Assembly (NCBI RefSeq): GCF_038008685.1 | Contig: NZ_JBBOZQ010000001.1 | Span: 3,534,001 to 3,598,000, forward strand | DNA length: 64,000 bases | Source: Lysinibacillus sp. FSL W8-0992 | GTDB taxonomy: Bacteria; Bacillota; Bacilli; Bacillales_A; Planococcaceae | Direction of reading: 5' to 3' | Shown: positions 1 through 7,422 of the stretch, piece by piece | Position numbering within the stretch: position 1 is the first letter of the stretch | How the letters are laid out: each line of letters opens with the position of its first letter | Notes under the pieces: model-generated | Database searches by the model: none | What the model saw: only the letters and a program-made list of their open reading frames with translations | Told to the model about the DNA's origin: nothing | Program-made: the position numbers and the translations under genes

Positions 1-509
1 AGCTAACGTCATTAGAATCACAGCACCATCCATTTGAACCGAAGTACTATCGACTAGATAAACAGTTGCGTAATGTTGTTTTAGCTCTTGAGCCTAATTG
101 GTTAGAAAAGCAGATTGATATTGATATTCAATTACAACACATAACGATTAAGGCTGATGAGGACTTAATGAACCAAGTGTGGATGAATGTACTCAGTAAC
201 AGCATCAAATTTACTCATAATAATGGCCAAATCCGTATTTTGATGACCGCCCAAAATGACACAGTGATGGTGAGCATTCGTGATAACGGCATCGGCTTAA
301 CAGATGAGCAACAAAAGCATATTTTTGAACGTTTTTATAAAGCAGATCAATCAAGAATCGCTGCAAACGGAGGTAGCGGACTAGGATTATCCATTGTAAA
401 AAAAATTATTGATATGCACAAAGGTACTATTACTGTCCAAAGCAAACTTGCTGAACATACAAAATTTTTGATAACACTCCCTTTAGATAGTGTTGATACA
501 AATAATTAA
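1..509 (+). CDS. Sensor histidine kinase, C-terminal part (5' end outside window)
   Basis: The reading frame is open from base 3, so the gene begins before the window; only the ATP-binding (HATPase_c) half is visible. Seen in order are the N box (MNVLSNSIKFT), the G1 box (DNGIGL), the F region (FERFYKADQSR) and the G2 box (GGSGLGLSIVK), ending about 25 residues later. This catalytic domain phosphorylates the histidine of a two-component kinase, which passes the phosphate to a response regulator. No regulator lies downstream, so its partner is presumably upstream, outside the window. The signal sensed cannot be told. A U-tailed hairpin follows directly at the stop codon. Confidence 0.93.
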   Translation, partial: LTSLESQHHPFEPKYYRLDKQLRNVVLALEPNWLEKQIDIDIQLQHITIKADEDLMNQVWMNVLSNSIKFTHNNGQIRILMTAQNDTVMVSIRDNGIGLTDEQQKHIFERFYKADQSRIAANGGSGLGLSIVKKIIDMHKGTITVQSKLAEHTKFLITLPLDSVDTNN

Positions 510-550
510 GAGCATAGGATGTGAAAGTTGTTCACCCCTATGCTCTTTCG
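509..550 (+). terminator. Terminator after the sensor kinase
   Basis: A 10-bp stem (AGAGCATAGG with CCTATGCTCT, arms 509-518 and 537-546) has a further GTGAA/TTCAC pairing in the loop and is followed by a T-rich tail. It overlaps the kinase stop codon. It separates the kinase from the convergent flavodoxin-fold reductase and may work for both. Confidence 0.75.
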
Positions 551-556
551 CTTCTT

Positions 557-1144
557 CTAATACGCTACTTGTCTAAAATACTGATAAACTTTTGCTAACT
601 TTTTTTGTTGTCCTCCCTTTTTACTTTCCATATTCCCAAATTCAAAAAACTTCACTTTCTTAATTCCAACAAAATTAAACAATGCTTTTCGCATTAATAC
701 TTTGTGAGCATTATTCAACCATAAAAGCGGATATTTAGTAGGGCCTTTCATAGTCGAAACACAAACGACTGACTTCCCTTTTAAGAGACCATCAGGAAAC
801 AATCCCTTTTTATCTCTATAGGCAAAATTGGATGCAAATAATTGATCAATATAGCCTAAAAGCATTGCTGGCGGTCTTCCCCACCAAATTGGATAAACAA
901 AAACAATCTTATCTGCCCAAGTTATTTGTTCTCTATATTTCTCTAGTTTTGGATCAAGATACATATCACGACGTCGTCTATATTCATTAAAATGTAAAAT
1001 CGGATCAAATTTTTCTTCATATAAATCAACCACTTGTAATTCATTTATGTACGGATTTTCATTGCATCCTTTAACAACTTCCTGCAAAAAAGAATAATTC
1101 AAACTTTGATGATTTGGATACGTATAAATAATTAATGTTTTCAT
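557..1144 (-). CDS. NAD(P)H dehydrogenase (quinone), flavodoxin_2 family
   Basis: A protein of about 195 residues starting MKTLIIYTYPN, the flavin-phosphate loop at the N-terminus of flavodoxin-fold quinone reductases (MdaB/KefF/YwrO relatives). The motif PIWWGRPPAMLLGYIDQLF is the family's conserved FMN/substrate-site block. By family, it reduces quinones or other electrophiles by two electrons with NAD(P)H in the cytosol. An upstream ATG at 1156 overlaps the Shine-Dalgarno itself, so the ATG at 1144, four to five bases after GGAGGC, is the better start. It is divergent from a MarR regulator with palindromic operators between them, which suggests induction by an electrophile or quinone. The true substrate is unknown. 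Confidence 0.88.
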   Translation of the reverse strand: MKTLIIYTYPNHQSLNYSFLQEVVKGCNENPYINELQVVDLYEEKFDPILHFNEYRRRRDMYLDPKLEKYREQITWADKIVFVYPIWWGRPPAMLLGYIDQLFASNFAYRDKKGLFPDGLLKGKSVVCVSTMKGPTKYPLLWLNNAHKVLMRKALFNFVGIKKVKFFEFGNMESKKGGQQKKLAKVYQYFRQVAY

Positions 1145-1157
1145 AACTGCCTCCATT

Positions 1158-1175
1158 ACTTATCATTTGATAAGT
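1158..1175. promoter_or_regulatory. Palindromic operator between reductase and marR
   Basis: Perfect 8-bp arms ACTTATCA and TGATAAGT are separated by TT, immediately upstream of the reductase ribosome binding site. The size and symmetry fit a MarR dimer site. That the divergent MarR protein binds here is inference. Confidence 0.7.
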
Positions 1176-1220
1176 AAATAATACGCAATACTTATTTAGT
1201 TGTCAAATGATAATTGTTTT

Positions 1221-1242
1221 AAGATAAGTTATTTGTTATCTT
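1221..1242. promoter_or_regulatory. Second inverted repeat upstream of marR
   Basis: Arms AAGATAA and TTATCTT with an 8-base spacer, about 20 bases before the marR start. It shares the GATAA/TTATC core with the palindrome at 1158-1175 and may be a second, autoregulatory site of the same regulator. Confidence 0.45.
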
Positions 1243-1262
1243 GTCAGTAAGAGGTGAGATAT

Positions 1263-1706
1263 TTGGACAAGCATGCATTATTCAATCAATTTGTTACATT
1301 TACAGCAACCGTTCATCAAGTAACAAATGAGTTAACACAAAACGTTAAAACGGACGCCATAACTCCTGTTCAATATAAAATTCTTGAACATATAAAAGTA
1401 AGCCAGCCTGTTACGACTACTGAAATTAGTGATTGTCAGCAAATGTCGTTACCGAATACAAGTCGAGAGCTTAAGAAACTACAAGAGAAAAATTTAATTG
1501 AAAAAATTAGTGATACAGAGGATCGTAGAAAACATTATGTGCGCCTCACCGAAGATGGGGAACAAATGATGGATGAGGCTTTTCGATGTATTGAAGTCCG
1601 TTTTCAACACCTTATTCAAGATGTTTCAGAAGAAGATTTAGAAGAAATTAAGCACGCATTAGATATTTTGCAGCAGAAGGTTTTTAAACAACAAGGTAAG
1701 CTTTAA
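1263..1706 (+). CDS. MarR-family transcriptional regulator
   Basis: About 147 residues with the MarR winged helix: the recognition region around residues 60-80 (QMSLPNTSRELKKLQEKNLI) followed by the wing DTEDRRKHYVRLTEDG, and a C-terminal dimerisation helix. The start is probably the TTG at 1263, five bases after AGAGGTGAG; a GTG at 1254 lies within that Shine-Dalgarno. Divergent transcription from the quinone reductase, with two related inverted repeats between, points to a local ligand-relieved repressor. No cysteine pair typical of thiol-sensing MarR proteins is obvious, so the signal is open. Confidence 0.9.
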   Translation: MDKHALFNQFVTFTATVHQVTNELTQNVKTDAITPVQYKILEHIKVSQPVTTTEISDCQQMSLPNTSRELKKLQEKNLIEKISDTEDRRKHYVRLTEDGEQMMDEAFRCIEVRFQHLIQDVSEEDLEEIKHALDILQQKVFKQQGKL

Positions 1707-1750
1707 GACGCATGATTTACTTCCGTTAATTGTTAGGACAGACTATAAGT

Positions 1751-1788
1751 GTGACCTCAAATGCAATTTGATTTGAGGTCACCTTTTT
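1751..1788 (+). terminator. Terminator after marR
   Basis: A perfect 12-bp stem (GTGACCTCAAAT with ATTTGAGGTCAC, arms 1751-1762 and 1771-1782) is followed by CTTTTTT on the + strand. The stop codon of a small opposite-strand ORF lies inside its right arm. Confidence 0.9.
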
Positions 1789-1907
1789 TCGAGGTTTTTA
1801 ATTAGTTTAGCTATGTAGATTAATAAACCAATAATTGTTAGTGGAATTGAAATTGCGACTAATGTAGCAAAAAATGCAAATATATCTCCAACAAGTAATT
1901 TTGGCAT
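1779..1907 (-). CDS. Small single-pass membrane protein, 42 aa
   Basis: A short ORF starting MPKLLVGDIFAFF and ending KLIKNLEKR. One hydrophobic segment covers about residues 9-32, with a basic C-terminus that would stay in the cytosol. A convincing Shine-Dalgarno (AAAAAAGGAGAG) lies about 11 bases before the ATG. Size and layout resemble the short DUF4083-type proteins of Bacillus, but I cannot confirm membership. Its 3' end sits in the hairpin that terminates marR from the other strand. Confidence 0.5.
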   Translation of the reverse strand: MPKLLVGDIFAFFATLVAISIPLTIIGLLIYIAKLIKNLEKR

Positions 1908-2372
1908 TATTAAAATTCTCTCCTTTTTTAACTTTTGTATATCAAAGAATACCGAAATTTTATAGTACAGACCTCCCGTATATTTTTATGTTATATATTA
2001 CTTTTATCTTATCAAATCATTAAAATTAACAAAAGTTAAAAATATATAATAATTAAATAATTCAGAAATTGTTCGTATTATTTAAATATAGAATATCTGT
2101 TTATTTACAATGTAACTCAACAATTGGTTTACATACTTTAAATTTTATAAAAGATATCACCAATTTTCACCTGCCCATGCACTAAAGTTCATTGTTTCAC
2201 AACGTCTTATCGTTGTTCTGCTTGTACAGGAAAGAGTTTGCTTGGATTTATCACATTTATGTAAATGGCAAAATACCGTGCTAAGGAGACTAGTTAGAAA
2301 TAATCCCTAATAATTCGTCACCGATTAGCCCCTCCTTTAATAGTCTAATGATGTATAAAGGAGGTGACTAAT
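1908..2372. other. Intergenic, AT-rich, no gene seen
   Basis: Between the small membrane ORF and the YqcI-like gene I find no ORF with coding character, no RNA gene and no strong hairpin. It must hold the promoters of both flanking genes. The last 15 bases carry the strong ribosome binding site of the next gene. Confidence 0.6.
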
Positions 2373-3146
2373 GTGGGAGTAGTATTTGAAAAAAATTGGC
2401 TTGATCAACATTTACCATCCCTTCCTTTATGGCAACAGAACGCCTTTAAAGACTTTTCTTTAATGATTGCAGATGAAGCAAATACGTTCCCCTGTATTCC
2501 TGCTAGAACAGGTTTTTTATCGAATCAACTACGCTTCAGCTTTATCGGAGACCCCCGAGAGCTACAATCAGCGAAAGCGTTAGCAACTTGCTTAAAAGAA
2601 TATGGATACTGCGCACGATCTGCTGGAAAATATACTTCACATGCTATTTTTTTCGAAACGCCAAAGGATATGCTTGAAAATTATGAGGTAGAGGATTATA
2701 GAGCCCTATTTTGGACATTGCTAAACAACGTTACTGTATTTGATGAAAAAGAATGGCCTAGAGAAATTCCCTCCGACCCTTCTGTTCATACATGGGAATT
2801 TTGTTTTGATGGAGAGCCTTACTTTGTATTTTGTGCAACACCTGCCCACCAACTTCGAAAAAGTCGCCATTTTTCAACATTGCTTATGGCCTTTCAGCCA
2901 CGCTGGGTGTTTGAAGACATTAATGATACAACTGTGCTTGGCCAAAAATTAAAAAGGCTAATAAGAAAACGCATCGATTTGTATGACGCAATTCCAGGTC
3001 ATCCAGACTTAAAATGGTATGGGCAAAAGGACAATTATGAATGGAAACAATATTTTTTAAGCGACGATGAGGGGCATAGTCCCTCAACATGTCCATTTTT
3101 AAGGGGAAATCTTCAATTAACCTTTCCAAAAGAGAGAAATAATTAA
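2373..3146 (+). CDS. YqcI/YcgG family protein
   Basis: About 257 residues resembling the Bacillus YqcI/YcgG family: an N-terminal FPCIPARTGFLSNQLRF block, a central FIGDPRE block and an aromatic-rich C-terminal half. The family has no established biochemical role. The start is a GTG at 2373, eight bases after AAAGGAGG; an ATG two bases earlier is out of frame and hits a stop after three codons. No signal peptide or membrane segment is seen. Its TAA overlaps the stop codon of the convergent permease gene. Confidence 0.8.
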   Translation: MGVVFEKNWLDQHLPSLPLWQQNAFKDFSLMIADEANTFPCIPARTGFLSNQLRFSFIGDPRELQSAKALATCLKEYGYCARSAGKYTSHAIFFETPKDMLENYEVEDYRALFWTLLNNVTVFDEKEWPREIPSDPSVHTWEFCFDGEPYFVFCATPAHQLRKSRHFSTLLMAFQPRWVFEDINDTTVLGQKLKRLIRKRIDLYDAIPGHPDLKWYGQKDNYEWKQYFLSDDEGHSPSTCPFLRGNLQLTFPKERNN

Positions 3147-4468
3147 GCGGAGCTATTGTTGCTCCGCTTTTTCATAACAATAAATGTCGCAACAGCAATG
3201 ATGACTATGAAAAGCAGGCTTATGTAAAAACCGAGTCTGCTTGTTTTGTCACCTAATGTACCGGAAACGGTTACCGCTATTAAAAGCATCCCAACAACAT
3301 TTTTTACATGTTGCCACTTCGTTAATGTCATGAGCTTTGCATATGTCACTAATATAAAAAGCCAGTTATAAATTAACATTAACCCAGCTGCCGTTATTAA
3401 ATATTCAAAAATCTTTTCTGGAATAAGAAAGCCTATCACAATGGTGACGGTTAAACCAACTGTTAGAAAAAGAAATGCAGGTAACGGCACTTTCATTTTC
3501 CCTTTTTTCGCTAATATTGATGGCGCATCATGATCTTCTGCTAAAGCCGTTAAAATCGTTACCACTGCGTACAAGGAAGCAACCATCGTGGAAAATCCGG
3601 CAATAATTAAAATGCCTGTTATTATATCTGCTACATATGGTATGTGAAAATCTGTAAGGGCGGTAATGAACGGGCTTTCATTTATTGTAAATGTTTCCCA
3701 CCCTACTAATAGAAGCGCACATACGAGAGCACTTACGTAAATCGATGTCAGTATGATAATCATCACTTTTCCAGCTTTCGGTGCTTGCTTGGGGTCTTTT
3801 AAGTCAATTACTAGAAGTCCCATCACTTCTATGCCACCAAAAGCAAAAAAAGCATATAGTAGTCCAAGCCAAATGCCCTTTACACCTTCAGCAAAAAAAC
3901 CTTGAAAGTTAGTAACAAAAGCATTTATTTGCTTTGGCTCACTATTTATCCCCTTTATTAAAAGGATGACAGCAACTATGATGAACATCACGACAGCAGC
4001 TGCCTTCATCGCCCCGAATATATTTTGAAACTTTTCAAAGCCTTTCATTCCAGTAAGTATAATGAGCAAACCGAGTACTCCGAAACCAGATGCGGTCATC
4101 CATAGCGGTAAGGCAGGAAACCAAAACTGGATAAAAATCCCCAATGCCATTAATTGACTACCCATTATCAATATTTCCGAAATCAAATATACCCATCCAT
4201 TACTAAAGCCAGCCCAATTTCCAAATGCTTGTTTAGCATAAGTACGAAAAGATCCTTTATCTGGATTGGCAACAGACATTTTCACAAGTGCATCATAGAC
4301 AAGATACGTTCCAATGGCTGCTAATAAAAATGGAATTAAAACAGCAGGCCCGCTTTTGGCAATTGCCATGCTTGTACCTAGAAAAAAACCTGTCCCTAAT
4401 GTACAACCTACACCTAATAGAGACAACTGCCACCAAGACATTTGACCTTTGCTTGTTTTTGACTCCAT
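3143..4468 (-). CDS. APC-superfamily amino acid permease
   Basis: About 441 residues with some 12 hydrophobic segments. The first carries LLGVGCTLGTGFFLGTSMA, the APC substrate-binding loop (GTGFF in place of GTGIF), and EDHDAPSILAKKG lies in the usual internal loop before TM9. By family it is a proton- or antiport-coupled amino-acid transporter. It lies 14 bases after the DDAH-type gene on the same strand, so the two are probably one operon and the permease may carry arginine, a methylated arginine, citrulline or ornithine. Start ATG 4468 has GGGGTG six bases upstream; a GTG at 4477 overlaps that site. Confidence 0.88.
   Translation of the reverse strand: MESKTSKGQMSWWQLSLLGVGCTLGTGFFLGTSMAIAKSGPAVLIPFLLAAIGTYLVYDALVKMSVANPDKGSFRTYAKQAFGNWAGFSNGWVYLISEILIMGSQLMALGIFIQFWFPALPLWMTASGFGVLGLLIILTGMKGFEKFQNIFGAMKAAAVVMFIIVAVILLIKGINSEPKQINAFVTNFQGFFAEGVKGIWLGLLYAFFAFGGIEVMGLLVIDLKDPKQAPKAGKVMIIILTSIYVSALVCALLLVGWETFTINESPFITALTDFHIPYVADIITGILIIAGFSTMVASLYAVVTILTALAEDHDAPSILAKKGKMKVPLPAFLFLTVGLTVTIVIGFLIPEKIFEYLITAAGLMLIYNWLFILVTYAKLMTLTKWQHVKNVVGMLLIAVTVSGTLGDKTSRLGFYISLLFIVIIAVATFIVMKKRSNNSSA
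3145..3173 (+). terminator. Terminator of the YqcI-like gene, inside the permease 3' end
   Basis: Perfect 9-bp stem AAGCGGAGC/GCTCCGCTT (3145-3153 and 3161-3169) followed by a run of T on the + strand. It begins at the stop codon and lies within the last codons of the convergent permease. Confidence 0.85.
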
Positions 4469-4482
4469 TTCGATCACCCCAC

Positions 4483-5421
4483 TTACAATTTCCGCACCAA
4501 TGGTAACGTCATACAGCGAATACCACCACCGCCTTTTTCAAGTTCGGTCACTTCAATTTCTACTATATTTTTCTTTTGTAATTTTGGATGGTTTTTAAAT
4601 TGCTGTTTTGTTGCTTTTTTACTGACTAACAATGTCTCTGGATTTAAATTTAAAAAATTGATATCAGGAATCGTATTATATTTTTCTAGCCAATAGACAT
4701 CGAAACCATGTCGATTAAAAAATTGTTCCGTCATATTAAAGCGAGTTGTACTAGCAGTCAAAACATATATAGGAAAATACCGCATAAAGCTTTTCGCTAT
4801 TACAACATCTTCGTTCGCAACATTACAATTCATATCTAAATGGAGTGTGTCTGAGCTCCGAGGCAAGTCGATAATGCCAATTTCAGAAAATCCTGCTTCA
4901 AATATTTTTTGCTTCGCACGTTCCACACCCTGTCTAGTTGTCCGTACGCCAATATTGATCAGCACTGCATCCTTATTCAACACCATCACATCCCCAAACT
5001 CCAATACATCGCCAGTTTCCATAGATGCCTTAAAGTTTTGAGGAAACCACTTTTCAAGCAATGCATGGGCATGTCCATATTCAGGACGTCTAATTGAACT
5101 ACCTGCTTCACCTGGCAGCATTTGTTTGCCAAATACACATGCAAGATCACGCACAAAATAACGATTTAGAAGTTGTTCGCTTAGCTGCTGTGCTTCTGCT
5201 AATAGTTCCGTTGAGTAATCAATTACTTGCACACCTGCATGCTGTAAAGTGCCCTTCAGCTCCATAAAATTGTCCATTGCTCGTGCATGTAAAACAGGTG
5301 CGCTCCATTGCACATTTTCTGCTGTTTTTAAATCCGGCACATCTAAACTGGAAGGTGCACAAAGCATTACAGCCGTAAGCTCTCCATGTTCTGACCAACA
5401 ACTTGGTTGAAATGAATACAT
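4483..5421 (-). CDS. Dimethylarginine dimethylaminohydrolase-family (amidinohydrolase) protein
   Basis: 312 residues of the guanidino-group-modifying fold (DDAH / arginine deiminase / amidinotransferase). The expected catalytic set is visible: acidic block METGDVLEFGDV near residues 134-144, His194 in LHLDMNC and nucleophile Cys303 in GGGIRCMTLP. DDAH enzymes hydrolyse N-omega-methylated arginines to citrulline and an amine; bacterial relatives may act on arginine, ornithine or peptidyl substrates, so the exact substrate is not fixed. It is the first gene of a two-gene unit with the APC permease. The ATG at 5421 follows GGGGGAGAA at good distance. Confidence 0.85.
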   Translation of the reverse strand: MYSFQPSCWSEHGELTAVMLCAPSSLDVPDLKTAENVQWSAPVLHARAMDNFMELKGTLQHAGVQVIDYSTELLAEAQQLSEQLLNRYFVRDLACVFGKQMLPGEAGSSIRRPEYGHAHALLEKWFPQNFKASMETGDVLEFGDVMVLNKDAVLINIGVRTTRQGVERAKQKIFEAGFSEIGIIDLPRSSDTLHLDMNCNVANEDVVIAKSFMRYFPIYVLTASTTRFNMTEQFFNRHGFDVYWLEKYNTIPDINFLNLNPETLLVSKKATKQQFKNHPKLQKKNIVEIEVTELEKGGGGIRCMTLPLVRKL

Positions 5422-5505
5422 GGTGTTTTCTCCCCCTTTTCTTTGCTATCACTGTTAGCGTTACCATCAACATTAAGATTATACGAAGCAACATTAACTT
5501 AAAAA

Positions 5506-5528
5506 ACACACCAAAAACAATGGTGTGT
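5506..5528 (-). terminator. Terminator after splB
   Basis: 8-bp perfect stem ACACACCA/TGGTGTGT (5506-5513 and 5521-5528), with a T run on the minus strand directly after it (A run at 5501-5506 on +). It lies about 50 bases past the splB stop. Confidence 0.85.
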
Positions 5529-5575
5529 CGAGATTAGGCAAACTCATAGTATTAAACTACTGCTACAGTATGTCT

Positions 5576-6604
5576 TTACGTAAAATATTCTAATTTAGCA
5601 TTGGGGAAAAATTTCTTCATGTAACCGTAAAGATGTTCTTTAATATCTTCCTCTTCCTCTTTTTGATAAATATATTTGCCAATCCCATATTTGCCCCACT
5701 TGTACCTTCTAGCTGTTTCATCCAATTCTAATTTCGTCATTGGATAATTTTTTTCAATGACTCTTTTCGCTGGCTTTGTAAAGCGGTGCTGAATAAATTC
5801 AAAGGTAATATCATCCCGCACATCTTGTGGTAATTCAGCATCAAGACGCTCAAACATATGATAATAGCCTTCCTCCCAACCTTCATGAAGATAAATCGGT
5901 GCAACAATAAAGCCAAGTGGATATCCCGCCCTCGCCACTTTACCAGCCGCTTCAATGCGCAAGTCTAAAGGTGATGTACCGGGCTCAAAGTTTTTTATGA
6001 CATAATCCGCATTAACACTAAAACGAAACCTCGTCCTACCATTATGTTTGGCATCTAATAAATGATCGACATAATGGAATTTTGTTACGAATCGCAACAA
6101 CCCATGTTCACTTTGTCCAAAATGCTCAATAGCTTTCTTTAACGTATGTGTTAAATGATCAATTCCTACAATATCTGAAGTACAAGATGCTTCAAATCGG
6201 GTTATTTCAGGAGCTCTTTCTGCCATATAGTGATCTGCAGCCTCAAGAATTTCATCGACATTCACATACGTACGAATATACGGCTTGCTGCCCATCGTTG
6301 TTTGCAAATAACAATAATGACAATGCCCCATACATCCAGTTGCAAACGGAATGGCATATTCTGCTGACGGTTTCGATGTATCAAATTTCAACGTTTTTCG
6401 AATACCAACGACAAGCGTTGACTTTGCTATACGATACTTTTGCAAATCGTTATCACCTGGGAGATTCCGCACCTGATTATGAGATGTCGTATAACGGATT
6501 TCCACACCCAGCTTCTCAAATTTCTCTTTCAATTCCTGTCCTAGTGGATAATCGAGCGCATTAGGCTCAAAATAGACTAGCTGAGGTGTAAATGGTTTTC
6601 TCAT
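5576..6604 (-). CDS. splB: Spore photoproduct lyase
   Basis: 342 residues, the usual SplB length. The radical-SAM cluster motif is C91-X3-C95-X2-C98 (CMGHCHYC) and Cys141 in FEASCTSD is at the same number as the H-atom-donor cysteine of B. subtilis SplB. The enzyme repairs 5-thyminyl-5,6-dihydrothymine in germinating spores using SAM and a [4Fe-4S] cluster. It follows splA by 10 bases with AGGAGGTAGAGG before the ATG, and ends in a strong terminator. In Bacillus the operon is expressed in the forespore from SigG; I did not identify a SigG promoter with confidence. Confidence 0.97.
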   Translation of the reverse strand: MRKPFTPQLVYFEPNALDYPLGQELKEKFEKLGVEIRYTTSHNQVRNLPGDNDLQKYRIAKSTLVVGIRKTLKFDTSKPSAEYAIPFATGCMGHCHYCYLQTTMGSKPYIRTYVNVDEILEAADHYMAERAPEITRFEASCTSDIVGIDHLTHTLKKAIEHFGQSEHGLLRFVTKFHYVDHLLDAKHNGRTRFRFSVNADYVIKNFEPGTSPLDLRIEAAGKVARAGYPLGFIVAPIYLHEGWEEGYYHMFERLDAELPQDVRDDITFEFIQHRFTKPAKRVIEKNYPMTKLELDETARRYKWGKYGIGKYIYQKEEEEDIKEHLYGYMKKFFPNAKLEYFT

Positions 6605-6614
6605 CCTCTACCTC

Positions 6615-6836
6615 CTAATGAAAATACTGATTATACGCTTGCTCAGCATCCATTTCACTTCTAAAAATAACAAAGTCATTTGTTAACGGATAGTACGTTT
6701 CATATAGAAAGAGCGCTAATTCATTTGGATTTTCTGGATTATTTACGACTGCCGCCTCCTGTATATTCGCTACATCTTGAATATGCGGATTGCGATAAAA
6801 AATATAAACAATATCCCCTGCATTATAAGTTTGCAT
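6615..6836 (-). CDS. splA: SplA, regulator of the spl operon
   Basis: 73 residues starting MQTYNAGDIVYIFYRNPHI, recognisable as the SplA domain. It lies immediately upstream of splB on the same strand, the arrangement known in Bacillus, where SplA is a negative regulator of splB expression. AGGAGGGTAAC precedes the ATG. An inverted repeat at 6897-6924 lies just upstream and is a candidate target. Confidence 0.92.
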   Translation of the reverse strand: MQTYNAGDIVYIFYRNPHIQDVANIQEAAVVNNPENPNELALFLYETYYPLTNDFVIFRSEMDAEQAYNQYFH

Positions 6837-6896
6837 TTACGTTACCCTCCTAAAGCATTTCAATTAGTTTGGCTTAAGAAGGAGGAAATTATGTTA

Positions 6897-6924
6897 GAGG
6901 TTTGTTAGATTGTGTTCTAACCTC
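6897..6924. promoter_or_regulatory. Inverted repeat in the spl leader region
   Basis: Arms GAGG...TTAGA and TCTAA...CCTC form a 9-bp interrupted hairpin/dyad around 60-90 bases before the splA start. It could be an operator or an RNA structure in the leader. Its involvement in SplA control is only suggested by position. Confidence 0.4.
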
Positions 6925-7026
6925 ACCACAAAACGAAGAGAATTTTTATCTAATTTGTTAACAATCCTTCTATAATAGCTACTAGATGAAGTGCAATAAA
7001 TTCCATAATTAGTAATTGAAGTATTC

Positions 7027-7085
7027 ACTCTTTGTACCGAATCCATATTGTTAAGAGAATACTAGTGGATAATATGACAAAGAGT
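7027..7085. repeat. Long-range inverted repeat downstream of the 28-codon ORF
   Basis: Perfect 9-base arms ACTCTTTGT (7027-7035) and ACAAAGAGT (7077-7085), with a nested ATCCA/TGGAT pair. It lies past the stop of the small minus-strand ORF and before the spl region. There is no T run, so it is not a clean intrinsic terminator. Confidence 0.4.
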
Positions 7086-7099
7086 AATGATCTCAGTTG

Positions 7100-7186
7100 C
7101 TATCCTTTCTCTTTCCACTGCAGCAATCCTGCAAGTTCTGATAATAGTGCATATGCCCCGATTAATCCATACGTAATAATAATCAT
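7100..7186 (-). CDS. Very small hydrophobic ORF, 28 aa
   Basis: ATG at 7186, preceded six bases upstream by GGAG; the product starts MIIITYGLIGAYALL and ends LLQWKEKG, i.e. one short membrane-inserting helix with a charged tail. It is the first ORF downstream of the MerR-type promoter at 7215-7245 on the same strand, which is the main argument that it is expressed. I recognise no family. The transcript could instead be a regulatory RNA. Confidence 0.4.
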   Translation of the reverse strand: MIIITYGLIGAYALLSELAGLLQWKEKG

Positions 7187-7214
7187 TGGATCACTCCATT
7201 CTTTTTGTCCTTTC

Positions 7215-7245
7215 ACTTTAAAAGATGGAGTTTACTCCATGTCAA
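7215..7245 (-). promoter_or_regulatory. MerR-type promoter with 19-bp spacer and palindrome
   Basis: On the minus strand: TTGACA (7245-7240), a 19-base spacer, then TAAAGT (7220-7215). The spacer holds most of the perfect palindrome ATGGAGT-AA-ACTCCAT (7225-7240). A 19-bp spacer with a dyad between the -35 and -10 boxes is the hallmark of promoters activated by MerR-family regulators. No merR gene is in the window. Confidence 0.7.
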
Positions 7246-7259
7246 CAATTATTATTTGA

Positions 7260-7422
7260 ATTTCCATAAAAACTGACCACTATTTTTTTTGCAAAATTGA
7301 TACTTTTAAATAGGCCAAGCCTTTGCTAAGGTTATCCTAGCATGCAACATTGATTTACAAAGTAAGGTTTTGCGCAACTATGCTTTGATATCTATAAAGC
7401 AAAATAAGGAAGGTTTTCAACT
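7260..7422 (+). other. Leader/promoter region of the ECF S component
   Basis: About 160 bases before the S-component start. It contains a hairpin with GCTA-A-GG and CCTAGC (near 7332-7350) and TGC/GCA pairings further on, ending in AAGGAAGG before the ATG. S-component genes are often controlled by vitamin riboswitches, but I cannot match this leader to the TPP, FMN, THF or preQ1 consensus. Confidence 0.35.

Noticed and set aside
7032-7259. 75-codon + strand ORF
   Set aside because: It is opposite the small minus-strand ORF and the MerR-type promoter, has no ribosome binding site, and reads as low-quality sequence.
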